64,000 nucleotides of DNA from Panulirus ornatus (GCF_036320965.1 NC_092257.1:18630413-18694412); one strand, 5' to 3'; shown: positions 23,473 through 35,622, numbered from the stretch's first letter. Notes: generated from the sequence alone by a model not told the origin. Made by a program: numbers and translations.

Positions 23473-23850
23473 CACACACCTGACTGAGACATGGACCTTT
23501 GCCCAGTATATATCTGACTGAGGCGCTAAGCTTTATGAAGCAAACATCTGACTGTGTGACATGAAGCATAACCTTCACATACATGACTGAAGCAACGTGT
23601 TTACCCAACACATACCTGACTGTGCCACCTAGCTTGCCCGACACACACCTGGCTGAGGTATGAAGTTTATCCAGCACACATCTGACTTAGGTACAAAGCT
23701 CATCCAGCACACATCTGACTTAGGTACAAAGCTCATCCAGCACACACCTGACGGATACACCAAGCTCATCCAGCATATACCTAAATGAGACACCAAACTC
23801 ACCCAACACAGACCTGACTAAGGTTTTCTCTAGTACACACCTGGCACTGA
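23473..23850. repeat. ~33-bp degenerate minisatellite
   Basis: About 11 units with ACACACCTGACTGAGG and AAGCTCATCCAGC blocks. The central units (23660-23750) are nearly identical; the edges are diverged. Confidence 0.9.
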
Positions 23851-23930
23851 GTGACTAAACCTCCTCCCCCCCAACACCTCCCTCGCCACACTGGCCGAGA
23901 ACATCACCTGCCACACCCTGTGTTGATGTG
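23851..23930. other. Unique sequence
   Basis: No feature recognised. Confidence 0.4.
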
Positions 23931-24226
23931 GTGGTCAGTGGCAGCCATGTAGCACAGACCTCGTGGTCAGTGGCAGCCATGTAGCACAGACCTCGTGGTC
24001 AGTGGCAGCCTTGTAACACAGACCTCGTGGTCAGTGGCAGCCATGCAACACAGACCTCGTGGTCAGTGGCAGCCATGTAGCACAGACCTCGTGGTCAGTG
24101 GCAGCCTTGTAACACAGACCTCGTGGTCAGTGGCAGCCATGCAACACAGACCTCGTGGTCAGTGGCAGCCATGCAACACAGACCTCGTGGTCAGTGGCAG
24201 CCATGCAACACAGACCTCGTGGTCGT
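23931..24226. repeat. 32-bp minisatellite, nine units
   Basis: Exact 32-bp spacing; each unit starts GTGGTCAGTGGCAGCC then ATGYARCACAGACCTC. Three unit types (TAGCAC, TAACAC, CAACAC) alternate, suggesting block duplication. Confidence 0.96.
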
Positions 24227-25090
24227 CCAGACATGTATCATGGTCCTTCAGAGTCAATTATCCCGTTGGGGATGCGCCGTCCTGTGATTGGTGGGGGCCG
24301 ACTTAACCAGCAGTTAGGGGTTTTCCCTTGCTAAATGCTTGCTGGAGGGTGCGCCAGCCTGGCTCTTTCGGGGGGGGGAGGGGGCTTCCATCTTAATGGC
24401 ACGAAAGCCCACGTCAACGAGTTATTAGAGGCCGCCTTTCTGCCTGTTTAAACCACCCTTAACCATCTGTTAGCCCGTCTCGCTACTGGCAACGCAGACT
24501 CCTCCTTAAAAAAAGGACCCGACTGCTTTCTTGGAAGTCATATAAAATGTTTCTGAGTCTCTAAACCACAAAGGCACGACGTTGGTCTATGATGGTCTAT
24601 CGTCTTCTGACCTCACCTTTTTTAGGGTTGGGTCAAAGGCAGAGACAGAGCATTTCAGTGTAACAGTATAAAAGGTACATACATACAGGGGTAAAGGTTG
24701 GTGGGGGCAAGTACAGGGCGTACAGTAGGTACAGTACATCAACATAGGAGGTTGACAAGTGGGCCCAAAGTAAGGCCCAGGGACCCACAGGGTCCTCATG
24801 CAGTCAGGGAAGAATGCATGTTACATAAGCTACAGAATACAGTGCGATACTGATGGTCCTATGTGGAAAGCTACACGACCGATACATTGCTTATGTACTC
24901 CGTGATTTTCCGCATAGCTCAGGGAACTGATGTGGCAGCTGTTGAGCCATCTTCCTGGGCTCTACGCCTCTGGAACTCAAATTGGTTTTATCGTCAGTTA
25001 ATTTACGCGCCAGAGCTGTGGATAATCAGAACGGTCGCTGAGTGAATTATCCCATGAGAGGTGCGACCACAACGTGTTATGACCTGATGT
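24227..25090. other. Unique sequence, no gene seen
   Basis: Contains a GGGGGGGGGAGGGGG tract near 24370-24385. Frames at 24587-24799 (-) and 24863-25045 (+) have no recognised domain. Confidence 0.5.
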
Positions 25091-25375
25091 ACACCTCCGC
25101 TATCATCCTCTGATCTTTGTCTTTTGTTTTCTTTTCCTTTCTTAGTTATCCCTCTCTCTCCCTTTCTTCGTCTACTTCCATTCTTTTTTTTTCTTTTGTT
25201 CTCACTTCTCTACCCTTCCTCTTCCGTCTCCCTCTCTCTCCCTCTCTTTTGCTGCTTTCCTTTCTCTCTTTGATTCTTCCCTCCCTCCTTCCCTCACCTC
25301 TTTTACTGCTTTCCTTTCTCTCTTCGATCCTACCTTCCCTCCCTCCCTCCTTCCCTCACCCATCCCCTCCTCCTC
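25091..25375. repeat. Polypyrimidine low-complexity tract
   Basis: CTTTCC/CTCTCCC-rich, with two copies of TACTGCTTTCCTTTCTCTC-like sequence. The frames on either strand (Ser/Leu/Pro or Glu/Arg) are compositional. Confidence 0.85.
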
Positions 25376-25680
25376 CACACTACCACCACAATCAGTCAGC
25401 GTCAACAGGTCCTCACGTCTCTCTGGCCATGGAAGTCCAGGCAGCCATCCCCACCAACCAGCCAAGTCCCTCCCAAAGTAACGTCACCAGCCAACCGACT
25501 CCTCCAACTTACGCCATCAGCCAACCAGGCCCCTCCCCCTACTAACGCCATCAGCCAGCAAAGTTCATCCTACTAACACCACCAACCAGCTAAGTACATC
25601 CTACTGACGCTCTCCCCAACTATCCAAGTTCCCCCTCGCTCTACTAACGCCCTCACCCACCTGGAAGTAAAGGGATGAAC
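25376..25680. repeat. Degenerate ~37-bp tandem repeat
   Basis: Recurring CATCAGCCAACCA, AAGTYCMTCC and TACTAACGCC motifs between 25440 and 25660. Confidence 0.65.
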
Positions 25681-26010
25681 CTTAGAGCTAACGCAAGACC
25701 CTCGTGACCCGTCGCCTCCCGCCGCCACCACCACCAGTACAGAACAGTGTACGCAACACCTCCACCCACCTATAAATCCACTGACCCCAAACAAAAAACA
25801 GGCGATGTGATCATGCATCTTAAGGAGTCATTATGTACCTAACGGGCAAAGATACTAACAATCTTACGGACCCTTAATTGGTTTTAACAATGCAGATGAG
25901 GAGGCACGCCATCATGTAGTTAGATATCAAAAATTACGAGCCATTAGATCTTGTTAGATGGATGAGATAGAGGAAACGCAGCCACTTGTGTCTCGGGTGC
26001 GACAGCCCGA
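25681..26010. other. Unique sequence, no gene seen
   Basis: No feature recognised. Confidence 0.5.
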
Positions 26011-26345
26011 GGAGCCACACAAGCCCTGCTGGTCTCGATAGGGCGTCTCAGGAGCCACACAAGCCCTGCTGGTCTCGATAGGGCGTCTCAGGAGCCACAA
26101 AAGTCCTGCTGGTCTCGATAGGGCGTCTCAGGAGCCACACAAGCCCTGCTGGTCTCGAGAGGGCGTCTCAGGAGCCACACAAATCCTGCTGGTCTCGAGA
26201 GGGCGTCTCAGGAGCCACACAAGCCCTGCTGGTCTCGATAGGGCGTCTCAGGAGCCACACAAGCCCTACTGGTCTCGATAGGGCGTCTCAGGAGCCACAC
26301 AAGCCCTACTGGTCTCGATAGGGCGTCTCAGGAGCCACACAAGAC
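26011..26345. repeat. 40-bp minisatellite, eight units
   Basis: Exact 40-bp spacing with GGAGCCACACAAGCCCTGCT and GGTCTCGATAGGGCGTCTCA. Unit differences are single-base. No frame stays open across it. Confidence 0.96.
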
Positions 26346-26439
26346 TCGTAACAACTACGGTAATGTATCGTGGAAGCAACACAAACTCGTATCCAGTACG
26401 ATAATGAGCTTAATACTACCATACCTGTGTTTACTCCAA

Positions 26440-26990
26440 CCAAAACACCTACAAATCCTGTTGTACGCCTGAGTGGACTCTCAGTCCCTAACCTTTGATG
26501 TCACCTCGTTGAAGTTCTGTTCCCAACTTCCCAGTATGCTCCTGCTTCGTCACCTGTACTCCAGACTCTACTGACTTCTCGTCAATCTTCAGCTATCTAA
26601 CTTCCTACCTGGACGTCGTGACGTCCTCTCTCGTCCTCAAGTTGATGCCCTCGATGCAGACGAGTTCACTGTACACAATAGGAAATAGATGGTTCTTCTA
26701 AACCTTCCAGCCATCATACCACACCACTCTGACTTCCCGTATCTCCACAGTCTTTAGATTTCACCTCAACGCACATCTCCGCGAGGCATTTCAAGAACGG
26801 CAGAGTCTTCTCACCGATCACTTGAAGGGATTTCGTTCGGCGAGATCCACCGGCGATGTCCCTCCACTACAACTTATGTCCGGTCATCGTCTTTGAGAAA
26901 GGCATTGGGGAAACCCTACGTCGAGCCTTTCATACCTCATACCTTTACGATGACATGCGATAACACAAGAGGACCTGCTGTATACCCAGC
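26440..26990 (+). pseudogene. LINE reverse-transcriptase relic (second clade)
   Basis: SLLTDHLKGFRSARSTGD, ending at 26857, resembles the LSDHQYGFR-ARSTGDLL segment found in arthropod LINE RTs just before motif A. The flanks are too decayed to align by eye, and stops are frequent. Orientation is plus. The wider extent given is approximate. Confidence 0.5.
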
Positions 26991-27450
26991 GGGCCTTTGA
27001 TAATCACACGTCTATTACAGAATCTGGAAAGGATATTACGTCAGTCCAGACCGTAGCGCCACCACAACCATTCTGAAGTCCAAGGTAAGTATAAGATGGG
27101 CCATATGATGAGTACACTCCTCTTCCACTCGTCTCTCATTCCACCTAATCACATGACCAGCCATTGGAAAATAAAACACGATGCTTACACACGATATCAG
27201 CCAGAGATAACATGGAAATAATGAAGACAAGTAACCTGTCAGGCTGACGGCCACAATGTCAACAAACGCGACGCGTCACCTTTCCTGAAAGAGAGACCTC
27301 TTAGCCGGACCTAACCTCACAACCCCGGGCCCCAACCCGCCACCTTCACCTGGCGAACCCCAGACTCACCAATTTCTGAACAAAATGATATCATTAAAAA
27401 GAGTTTTAAATTCTTTTTTTTTTGAATCCTTAGAGACAAAGAGGACACCT
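26991..27450. other. Unique sequence, no gene seen
   Basis: Contains a perfect splice-donor-like AAG|GTAAGT at 27082-27090 but no supported exon. A T run lies at 27413-27423. Confidence 0.5.
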
Positions 27451-28500
27451 TAGGTTAACCAGGCGGCTTCGCTGAGCTGCAAAAGACTATCGTATTTTCC
27501 CAGTATGAGCGACCTCATCATCAGACTTAAGCTCGGTACGAGTGTGGTCGAAGCTGGGACGAACCGCGCGTCTGCACGAGTCGAGACAGAGGCGGGACTT
27601 CGGTATAGTATCAACCAGGTGTGTCCCGGGATTTTTTTGGCGGGGCACGAGTGTACGTACCTCACTTCCCATTTGCGCTCGCTGGTTAAAGTGTCAGCGT
27701 GGAGGATTAAGGCCCTTTCGAGGGTGAAGTCCTGTAACCATAATGAGCCCCCTTTGAAAATTAAAGCTATTCATTCACCAAATGTTTACATCAGAGGGGG
27801 TTGACGGACCACAGTGTAAATCAACACTAGTACATTAGTCATACAGAAAATTATGCAAATCATTGCAGAATTAGTATTCCTGCCAATCGCCCAATAAAAA
27901 CATCGGTGTAAATAACCCTGGTCAATAAAGATGAGGCTGCGAGATGAAACGGGTTTGAACTTCCAAAGTCTAGCTTTCTACTCCCACTGCCTGGGGCGGT
28001 ATAGCCTCCCAGCTCACCCCACGCGTGTTTGGACTTAAGTTCACTAGGGTTGGGGGCCCGTGTTTGAGCGAGCCTGGAAGCGGCATTTGATCCCTTAGCT
28101 GCATCATTCCCGGAATGACTTTGAAGGCAAAAGCTATGAGACGATACATGAACTTCTCCATGTTAAATGGAAGAGTCCACATGGCAACAGAAACTGAACC
28201 ACGTCTTTTCATCCCTTGGCTTCATCAACGGCCTTAGCGCCTAGTGTCTTAAACACCCCCCGAACACCAACACCCCATAATCTCCTACATGTTATCAGTG
28301 ACTTTGACTTCCCCCTGCATGAACAAACCCACCATTATATACCGGGTTGCCGCAAGCAGCTCTGTGCCTTGCTGTTCGAATCCTATGGCCTCTACGGGAT
28401 CTACCACCGAGAAATATCACACCTGAAACATCAGATCTCCCCAGACTTATGCACATCATATTGAACTAGCTAACTCAGTCCTCATGTCCAGCAAAGGACT
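27451..28500. other. Unique sequence; unassigned open frames
   Basis: A 99-residue plus-strand frame (27505-27804, beginning MSDLIIRLKLGTSVVEAGTN) overlaps a minus frame at 27450-27665. An 82-residue frame lies at 28216-28464. None has a domain I recognise, and overlap on both strands suggests chance. Confidence 0.4.
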
Positions 28501-29682
28501 TTGATACGTAAACAAGAAGGGAGGGTGTTTACCCACCTGCCTGTCGCAGTGTGCAACTTATGATATACTAATAGACAGTTGTGGGTCATCAGTAAGGTCT
28601 AGGTGGCTTCAGCTGTCTACAGAAGAACAACTGATAACAAGAGAGACTTAGCTTCTGGTCCAGATCCATCCACGGTGAACTCGACAGTATTCATATAACA
28701 CTGTGATGGACTGTGTTCAACTCCCAGCTGATACTAAGATCCAGACTCCATATCAACGAAGCTCTGGGGAGGGAGTGTTCTGCAGGAACCTATTCCCTCT
28801 ACTATACACTCCCTGATTTGAAGCTTATGAAAATGTCCTAAACTGACCAATGTTAGGACATGTGGCGTCATGACTATGTTGATAACCTTCTAAATATGTC
28901 AGTCTGTTCCCAGGTCCCTTCAACTAGATTAGGTCAAAATAATAAAGCCAATGTATTTTGAATTCCAAAAAGAGACAATGAAAGACATGGCAGCTGTAGT
29001 ATTCGATACTGTACCAGGGAGAGGGATACTGTAACTGGTAGAATATCTGTAAGTTACAGTTGTAACTGGGAAGTCAGAGAAAATCATGAACACCAGCCTT
29101 TCAAGCGTTGGTTCTGCTCGACACCTGTTACACATAATAACACTTGACCATTATGCTACTCAGGGCAACTTCATGGCCACTGAGCCCAGTACAGTTGAGG
29201 ATAACTTAAAAATCATATATCCTGCATATAATATACCATAAACATGCCCTATATCTATACCAGTGACGGGACAATCCTGTGGATTATACGCCTCATATAT
29301 GATGTATGTACATTGCTTGACCCTTCTTTTGTACTGTGATCAGGGTCAGCCCATTTGCATGCTATCAGGCTGGATGGACCCACGTCCTTTGTCTATGTAC
29401 ATCCTGTGTTGCCATACTTGTTATAACACCAGTGCTGCTAAGGCACACCACCTCTTGTCTCCAGTGGGATCAAGACACAGTGGGCCCACTTGGGACCATT
29501 CGTGACCCCTCCTTTGTCGAGGTATTGTACCCACTGCAACGCTCTATGTTTACCTCCACCTACCCCTTGCTATTGTACCCACTGTACACCTTTATGCTTG
29601 CCTCCACCTACCCTGTTATATGCCTTTCATCCACACTATCAAAAAAAATGACCCCTCGCTTCGAACACTGTTCACTTATTGT

Positions 29683-29688
<6 letters not shown>
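28501..29688. other. Unique sequence, no gene seen
   Basis: About 1.2 kb without tandem structure. A 68-residue minus frame at 28929-29135 and 80- to 135-residue plus frames at 29263-29743 have no recognised domain. Confidence 0.45.

Positions 29689-29732
<44 letters not shown>
29689..29732. repeat. (CA)n microsatellite, about 22 copies
   Basis: Pure CA run. Confidence 0.97.
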
Positions 29733-29734
<2 letters not shown>

Positions 29735-30390
29735 GCACTATAACTGTCATCCTCACAAGGACACAGCTATAAAGCCATAACGAATACCCAAAGACAAGGT
29801 AATTGTCGCGAATTACTCGTGGGTAATAACTGCCAAGCACTTCCCCTAATGACCCAACAACCACGGGGTAATTACAATCGTCGGGCCCTATAAAGCAGAG
29901 AGCCAATGGGTGGCTCCTTGACAGCTAGTCTCCCAAGGATCATCTTACAGGTAATTAACCTGTGTTAAGTGGATAATTCTACGTTGCTTTCCCACATCGG
30001 CAAAAAACCGCGAGCGCCACTCAAAGGGCGGAAGTCATCAGTTCCTCAGTCTCATATAGCCATTATTGCCACTGACCTTTTTTCTTTTTTTTTTAACCCC
30101 CAAGTGGTTCAATTTTTGCACTGACGCATCGTGTCAGCACGGGTGGGTCAAAAGTTATTTTGCCGATTAATCTATTTCGATAGACAGTGTTTATTTTCTT
30201 TTCCCCCTTAAGGGCAACGCCTCCGGGTTACGTTGAGGTGGGATAAGGGTCGAGGGGCCTGGAGAGGGAGCTACCCTGTTGGAGGTCAAGGGAGGTTAAG
30301 TAGATCATCTGTTGTGACCTAATGTTTTCCCTTGACTTCAGGATGGCGATGGGCGTGAGCTCTCACATGAGCCTGATGGACTCAGTGGAC
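29733..30390. other. Unique sequence, no gene seen
   Basis: T-rich near 30070-30095. No gene recognised. Confidence 0.5.
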
Positions 30391-30820
30391 CTGAACCCTC
30401 CTACGTTCAGCTAGGCGCACCTGAACCCTCTTATGTTCAGCTATGTGCACCTGAACCCTCCTACGTTCAGCTAGGTGCACCTGAACCCTCCTACGTTCAG
30501 CTATGTGCACCTGAACCCTCCTACGCTCAGCTATGTGCACATGAACCCTCCTACGTTCAGCTATGTGCACCTGAACCCTCCTACGTTCAGCTATGTGCAC
30601 CTGAACCCTCCTACGTTCAGCTATGTGCACATGAACCCTCCTACGTTCAGCTATGTGCACCTGAACCCTCTACGTTCAGGCTATGTGCACTGAACCCTCC
30701 TACGTTCAGCTATGTGCCCCTGAACCTCCTACGTTCAGCTATGTGCACCTGAACCTTCCTACGTTCAGCTATGTGCACATGAACCCTCCTACGTTCAGCT
30801 ATGGAGCACCTGAACCCTCT
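30391..30820. repeat. 30-bp minisatellite with an inverted repeat per unit
   Basis: About 14 units: CTGAACCCTCCTACGTTCAG followed by CTATGTGCAC. Each unit has perfect 6-bp arms CTGAAC/GTTCAG around an 8-base loop, plus the palindrome GTGCAC. Units after 30665 carry single-base indels. Frames on both strands are repeat artefacts. Confidence 0.96.
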
Positions 30821-30900
30821 TACGACACGCCATGGCAACAAACGTAAGGATAACAGTGTGATATCTGCCGGTATCCACGGGACATTTATCGTGGCGGCCT
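30821..30900. other. Unique sequence
   Basis: No feature recognised. Confidence 0.4.
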
Positions 30901-30990
30901 TGCTCATCCTGTGAGCGGCAGCTCAAAAGGATTACAACACCTACTTCGTCCCTCAGGTGTGCTGGTACCTTCAATCCCACTCACAAAGCA
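30901..30990. repeat. Dispersed repeat with CATCCTGTGAGCGG core, copy 1
   Basis: GCTCATCCTGTGAGCGGCAG then CTCAAAAGGATTACAA. The same sequence with GGTAGCGC recurs at 44230-44270. I recall this core as common in decapod genomes; the element type is not known to me. Confidence 0.6.
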
Positions 30991-31088
30991 GGATACCCAC
31001 TGGGGTGTCCCAGATAACACCAGCATAGGTGGTACAGTGAGGCCAGGTAATCCCGGTCGTACAGTAGAGGCCACCTATATCGCAACGG

Positions 31089-31742
31089 CTGATGAAGGAA
31101 GAAGGTACAAGCATGTACCATCACTACACCCGGTGAAGGAAGGAGGTACAGGCATGTACCATCACTACAGCTGGTGAAGGAAGAAGGTACAGGCATGTAC
31201 CATCACTACAGCTGGTGAAGGAAGAAGGAACCAGCATGTACCATTACTACAGCTGGTGAAGGAAGAAGGTACAGGCATGTACCATCACTACAGCCAGTGA
31301 AGGAAGAAGGAACAAGCATTTACCATCACTACAGCTGGTGAAGGAAGAAGGTACAAGCATGTACCATCACTACAGCTGGTGAAGGAAGAAGGAACAAGCA
31401 TTTACCATCACTACAGCTGGTGAAGGAAGAAGGAACAAGCATTTACCATCACTACAGCCAGTGAAGGAAGAAGGTACAGGCATGTACCATCACTACAGCT
31501 GGTGAAGGAAGAAGGAACAAGCATGTACCATTACTACAGCTGGTGAAGGAAGAAGGAACAAGCATGTACCATTACTACAGCTGGTGAAGGAAGAAGGAAC
31601 AAGCATGTACCATTACTACAGCTGGTGAAGGAAGAAGGTACAAGCATGTACCATTACTACAGCTGGTGAAGGAAGAAGGTACAAGCATGTACCATCACTA
31701 CAGCTGGTGAAGGAAGAAGGAACAAGCATTTACCATCACTAG
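31089..31742. repeat. 41-bp minisatellite, about 16 units
   Basis: Units contain CTACAGCTGGTGAAGGAAGA, AGGTACARGCATGTACC and ATCA. Two main variants alternate: GGTACA...TGTACC, which can pair, and GGAACA...TTTACC, which cannot. Two units have CAGCCAGTGAAGG in place of CAGCTGGTGAAGG. Confidence 0.96.
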
Positions 31743-32284
31743 TAATGGCCAACTCATGGCCAACAATCCTAAACTTGTGGGTTTTTTTTTGTTTGGTGAG
31801 CCATGGTCCTCTAAACCATAGCCAAAATATAAGACTGATTACAAATCTGACGTACACGTATTGTGTATCACATAAAAAGATATCTTCGTGTTAAATTTCA
31901 CGCACACTGGTTGAACTATGGTTAAGTAATTCCTAAAAAACATTTCATGCACACTGGCTACACTATAATTAATTCCTAAAAAATAAGAAAATAAAATCAG
32001 TCTGATTCGTGAGGAGAAACGGCTGAAAACCTAAACTTAATGTGTGTCCTGTAAAAATGCTGTTGGAGATGTATCTGTATGCAGAGTTTCGCCTCGAATG
32101 ACAGAGGCTGTAATGAACAGTAGGTCCAAAGACATGCTTTGTGGGGTGTTTGGTCTCTGACCTTTTAGAATCCTTTGAGAGATCTAAACTTAGAATAACA
32201 AAATGTGTCAGGGTGCACTGAACTAAGGTACATGCCCACCAATCCTTCCAAGTCATTCGGCTCAAAGAAAATGAAGAAAAATAA
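31743..32284. other. Unique A/T-rich sequence
   Basis: A short duplication of CACGCACACTGG/CATGCACACTGG lies at 31895-31960. No gene recognised. Confidence 0.5.
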
Positions 32285-32484
32285 GGAGGAGGAGGAGGAG
32301 AAGGGAAAGGAGGAGGAGAAGGGATAGGAGGAGGAGGAGGAGGAGGAGGAGGAGGAGGAGGAGGAGGAGGAGGAGGAGGAGGAGGAGAAGAAGAAGAAGA
32401 AGAAGAAGAAGAAGAAGAAGAAGAAGAAGAAGAAGAAGAAGAAGAAGAAGAAGAAGAAGAAGAAGAAGAAGAAGAAGAAGAAGG
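32285..32484. repeat. (GGA)n then (GAA)n compound microsatellite
   Basis: GGA triplets to about 32388, then about 32 AAG triplets. A 200-bp polypurine block. Confidence 0.96.
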
Positions 32485-32594
32485 AAATACAAAATAAAAA
32501 GAAAAATATAGTGAACACCATTATGAGAAATAAATATGGTAAAAATCAATCACTTAAGAAAGATATAAATATCTAGGAAACCAGTACGAATATA

Positions 32595-32764
<170 letters not shown>

Positions 32765-32794
32765 TAATGGCAGAATAAGATGAGGAGGTGGAGG

Positions 32795-33170
32795 AGGCGT
32801 CTGTGTGAAGACTGCTAAGAGCGTGTATAATGGAAGGAGTGTTTATGTGAGGGCAAATGGATGGCGTGAGGAGCGAGTGGTCTGCAACACACGGCTGGAG
32901 TGCTCCTGGGCCGTGTCATGTCACCGCGGCTGTTTTAGTGCTCTCCTCTGGATGGGGGCATTACGCCAGATGAGAGATAGGATGACATCGAGGTACAGCT
33001 GTACTGTGGCGAAACACTGTGGAAACTGCTGAAGTGGGTTCTTCTTGTATGCAGATGATGCTGCTCTATTGTTGCGTAAGTGGAAGGCTGAGGAAAGAGA
33101 GGTAAGTGGATCTTTTTTCTTAATGTTAGCTAGCATGGAACGGGCGACTGAATGCCTTAATCAAGGCCAT
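32795..33170 (+). pseudogene. RTE-type LINE reverse-transcriptase fragment
   Basis: The plus strand reads VKTAKSVYNGRSVYVRANG, then in another frame GVLLGRVMSPRLF (32897-32935), matching the GVRQGCVMSPWLF motif of RTE-like RTs. It then reads YADDAALLLRKWKAEERE (YADD box 33048-33059, intact). At least one frameshift and a stop separate the blocks, so it is a pseudogene fragment. It begins just after (TA)n and ends near another (TA)n. Confidence 0.72.
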
Positions 33171-33175
33171 CTCAT

Positions 33176-33177
<2 letters not shown>

Positions 33178-33220
<43 letters not shown>
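33178..33220. repeat. (TA)n microsatellite
   Basis: About 20 TA units between the LINE fragment and a SINE. Confidence 0.96.
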
Positions 33221-33227
<7 letters not shown>

Positions 33228-33246
33228 AGACCCTAGTCTTAACAAG

Positions 33247-33365
33247 GTATCCAATTCATTGACCAATACCTAGAGAAGGATGAACAGCTGGGTTGACTGT
33301 GGACGGACTACCGCAACCACGCTTCGAGCCTATGGCCTATGCACGGCGATACACCAAGTCGGTCC
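33247..33365 (-). mobile_element. tRNA-derived SINE, diverged copy
   Basis: CATTGACCAATACCTAGAGA, AGGATGAACAGCTGGGTTGA and ACTGTGGACGGACTACCGC align with 50424-50500. On the minus strand the B-box position reads GGCTCGAAGC and the head TTGGTGTATCGCCG, both degenerate relative to tRNA promoters. Confidence 0.7.
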
Positions 33366-34311
33366 ACCAGCTGGAGGATAACGACGGCGAATGCGAATAA
33401 AAGCAAGATGTCCATGACAATTTTGAAGAAGGAGGCGATGCATATGGAACAGCATTAGAGTCAAGGACCAGGAACTATTATCATGGAGTCACAGGCAACA
33501 CAGATGGCAAACATGAGGTTCAGAGCGGAGCCATGCGAAGGTGAGGGGATCGCGTCGCGCTAGGAGCTCTGGTGAGTGAGGGAGAAGTTCCGTACAGTGT
33601 GTGGCGGATGCCCGAGCCTGTGAGGTATAGGGTAGAGGAACGATTAATTTCTCCCACGTAGAAGAAATAAACAGCAACGGAGTTGGCTGGCTAACCTATA
33701 CGCCATATGAAGACTTAAGAAAATAAACAGATAGAAATGGAATGGTGAGAGAGGACCAATTACACACAGTTTAAAAGGCGTGGGTCTTGAGGAAAAAGTT
33801 AATTCATTGTAAGGCTTGGTCATAACGCAGCCCGGGGGTTTGAAAACGTCCTCGTGTGTTGCCAGGCAGGTGGGGTCTAGGGCAACGACGAGGCTCGTGG
33901 CGGCAGGCCAGGTGGCGCCCTCCATCAGCAGGTATTCTTTAGGGGTGTTCCATACCAAAGCAGTATAATGTGTCCGTCAGGGAGCTCATTGTCTCCAAAG
34001 GCTGAAGCCTAAGACCACATCATGTATCTTGTAGCGGTCTTCGTCGTCAGCAGCCTCGTCTTCGTCTTCCCCTTCGTCTTCGCCTTCGTCATCGCCTTCG
34101 TCTGCGGCTTCGTGCGCCGGGTTCAGGAGACGCCCTCGAGATGACCTGGTAATATTTATTGAGATCTCATCTCAGACGTTAATGCCGCAGTAAAGATGGC
34201 ACCTTCCTTTTACTGGACGTTACTCCAGGGTTCTTGCGGCCGGGCATCACGGCGGCAAAAACACGATCAAAACCCGGATGCTTTTATGTCTTCGTACCAG
34301 ACGTCTAGCGA
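33366..34311. other. Unique sequence; short (TTCGTC)n at 34030-34115
   Basis: CTTCGTCTTCGTC hexamers and relatives give an Asp/Glu-rich reading on the minus strand. No other gene signal. Confidence 0.55.

Positions 34312-34358
<47 letters not shown>
34312..34358. repeat. (CA)n microsatellite
   Basis: About 23 CA units. Confidence 0.97.
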
Positions 34359-34362
<4 letters not shown>

Positions 34363-34685
34363 TGTTCTCCAGCCACTCCAGACGACCGTAAAAGAGCTTA
34401 CAATTATTCTCTTACAGGCACCGGGTGTACGGGGCAATCAGTTATGAAAATGTAGGAACACAATGGTAAGTATTTCTCATCATGGTTGAGAGATACGATC
34501 TTTACTATTGTTGTGTCGCTGCCTTAGACATCCAGACCTGTGTGTGTGTCTGCTGACACGCCCCGCTCCTCACCGCAGCGCAACATTATGGTAGACATGA
34601 TGATACTCTCGCTCTCTCTCTCCTTCATCTCTACCAGGCCCTCATCTCATCCTCTAACCCCTCACTCCCATCCTTCCTCTAGCAG
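34359..34685. other. Unique sequence, no gene seen
   Basis: CT-rich around 34607-34625. A GTAAGT with weak context occurs at 34466-34471. Nothing supported. Confidence 0.5.
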
Positions 34686-34995
34686 CGTACCCTCACCACC
34701 AACACCACCTCCTCCTCCTCCTCCTACACCAGCCTGCCCACACCACCAACGCCACCACCTCCTCCTCCTACACCAGCCTACCCTCACCACTACCACCTCC
34801 TCCTCCTCCTCCTACACCAGCCTGCCCTCACCACCACCGCCACCACCTCCTCCTCCTCCTACTACACCAGCCTGCCCTCACCACTACCACCTCCTCCTCC
34901 TCCTCCTACACCAGCCTGCCCGCACCACCACCTACCTCCTCCTCCTCCTCCTACACCAGCCTGCCCTCACCACCACCTCCTGCAACATCAGTGCT
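34686..34995. repeat. ~40-50-bp minisatellite of CCT and CCA triplets
   Basis: Six units join CTACACCAGCCTGCCCTCAC to runs of CACCAC and CTCCTC. Unit length varies through triplet number. Confidence 0.92.
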
Positions 34996-35126
34996 GTAGC
35001 CTCACTCCATTCCCCACATCACCAGCAAAATGAACCAGGAACCTCACCTGGGCCACAAGCCTAACAGTCCCCCAGAACAATACATTGGTCTGACCTTCTC
35101 ACGTACCTCAGGACGGAGCAACACAC

Positions 35127-35128
<2 letters not shown>

Positions 35129-35182
<54 letters not shown>
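35129..35182. repeat. (CA)n microsatellite
   Basis: About 27 CA units. Confidence 0.97.
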
Positions 35183-35186
<4 letters not shown>

Positions 35187-35226
35187 TGCGTCAAGTAAAC
35201 CAGTGTTCAGCTGGACCTGACAACCC

Positions 35227-35305
35227 TCTAAGAATATATGTGACACACTAGACACCCAAAAATACATGTGACACACTAGACACTGAAGAATACATGTAAC
35301 ACATT
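35227..35305. repeat. ~37-bp tandem repeat, two to three units
   Basis: AATACATGTGACACACTAGA with ACACCC/ACACTGA joints. Confidence 0.85.
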
Positions 35306-35568
35306 GGAAAACATCTTAACTGGGACAGACACTGTAGCTTCTCCCTCCCTCCCTCCCAGCCAACAACACAGCTGATCACGAAGGCAGTATAAAAACATGA
35401 ATCACCCGAGACAAGGTGAGGTGAGGAGGGGCCCAAGGAGGAGGAGGAGGCAGGAGTGTGGCCAACCGAGCCACCTCACACGGCTGCTGGCCTTGAGGTA
35501 TCCGGCGTCATCCATCATTCTATCACTGGCTCACGACAGAAATGGAAAAATTATGTTTCTCCAGCAAC

Positions 35569-35569
<1 letters not shown>
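35306..35569. other. Unique sequence, no gene seen
   Basis: No feature recognised. Confidence 0.5.

Positions 35570-35622
<53 letters not shown>
35570..35622. repeat. (TG)n microsatellite
   Basis: About 26 TG units. Confidence 0.97.

Noticed and set aside
27450..27804. 99-residue frame as a gene
   Set aside because: Non-repetitive, but it is overlapped by frames on both strands, and has no domain, splice or homology support visible by eye.
31089..31742. Compensatory changes in a GGTACA/TGTACC hairpin of the 41-bp array
   Set aside because: The common variant GGAACA...TTTACC breaks pairing instead of restoring it, so there is no covariation.
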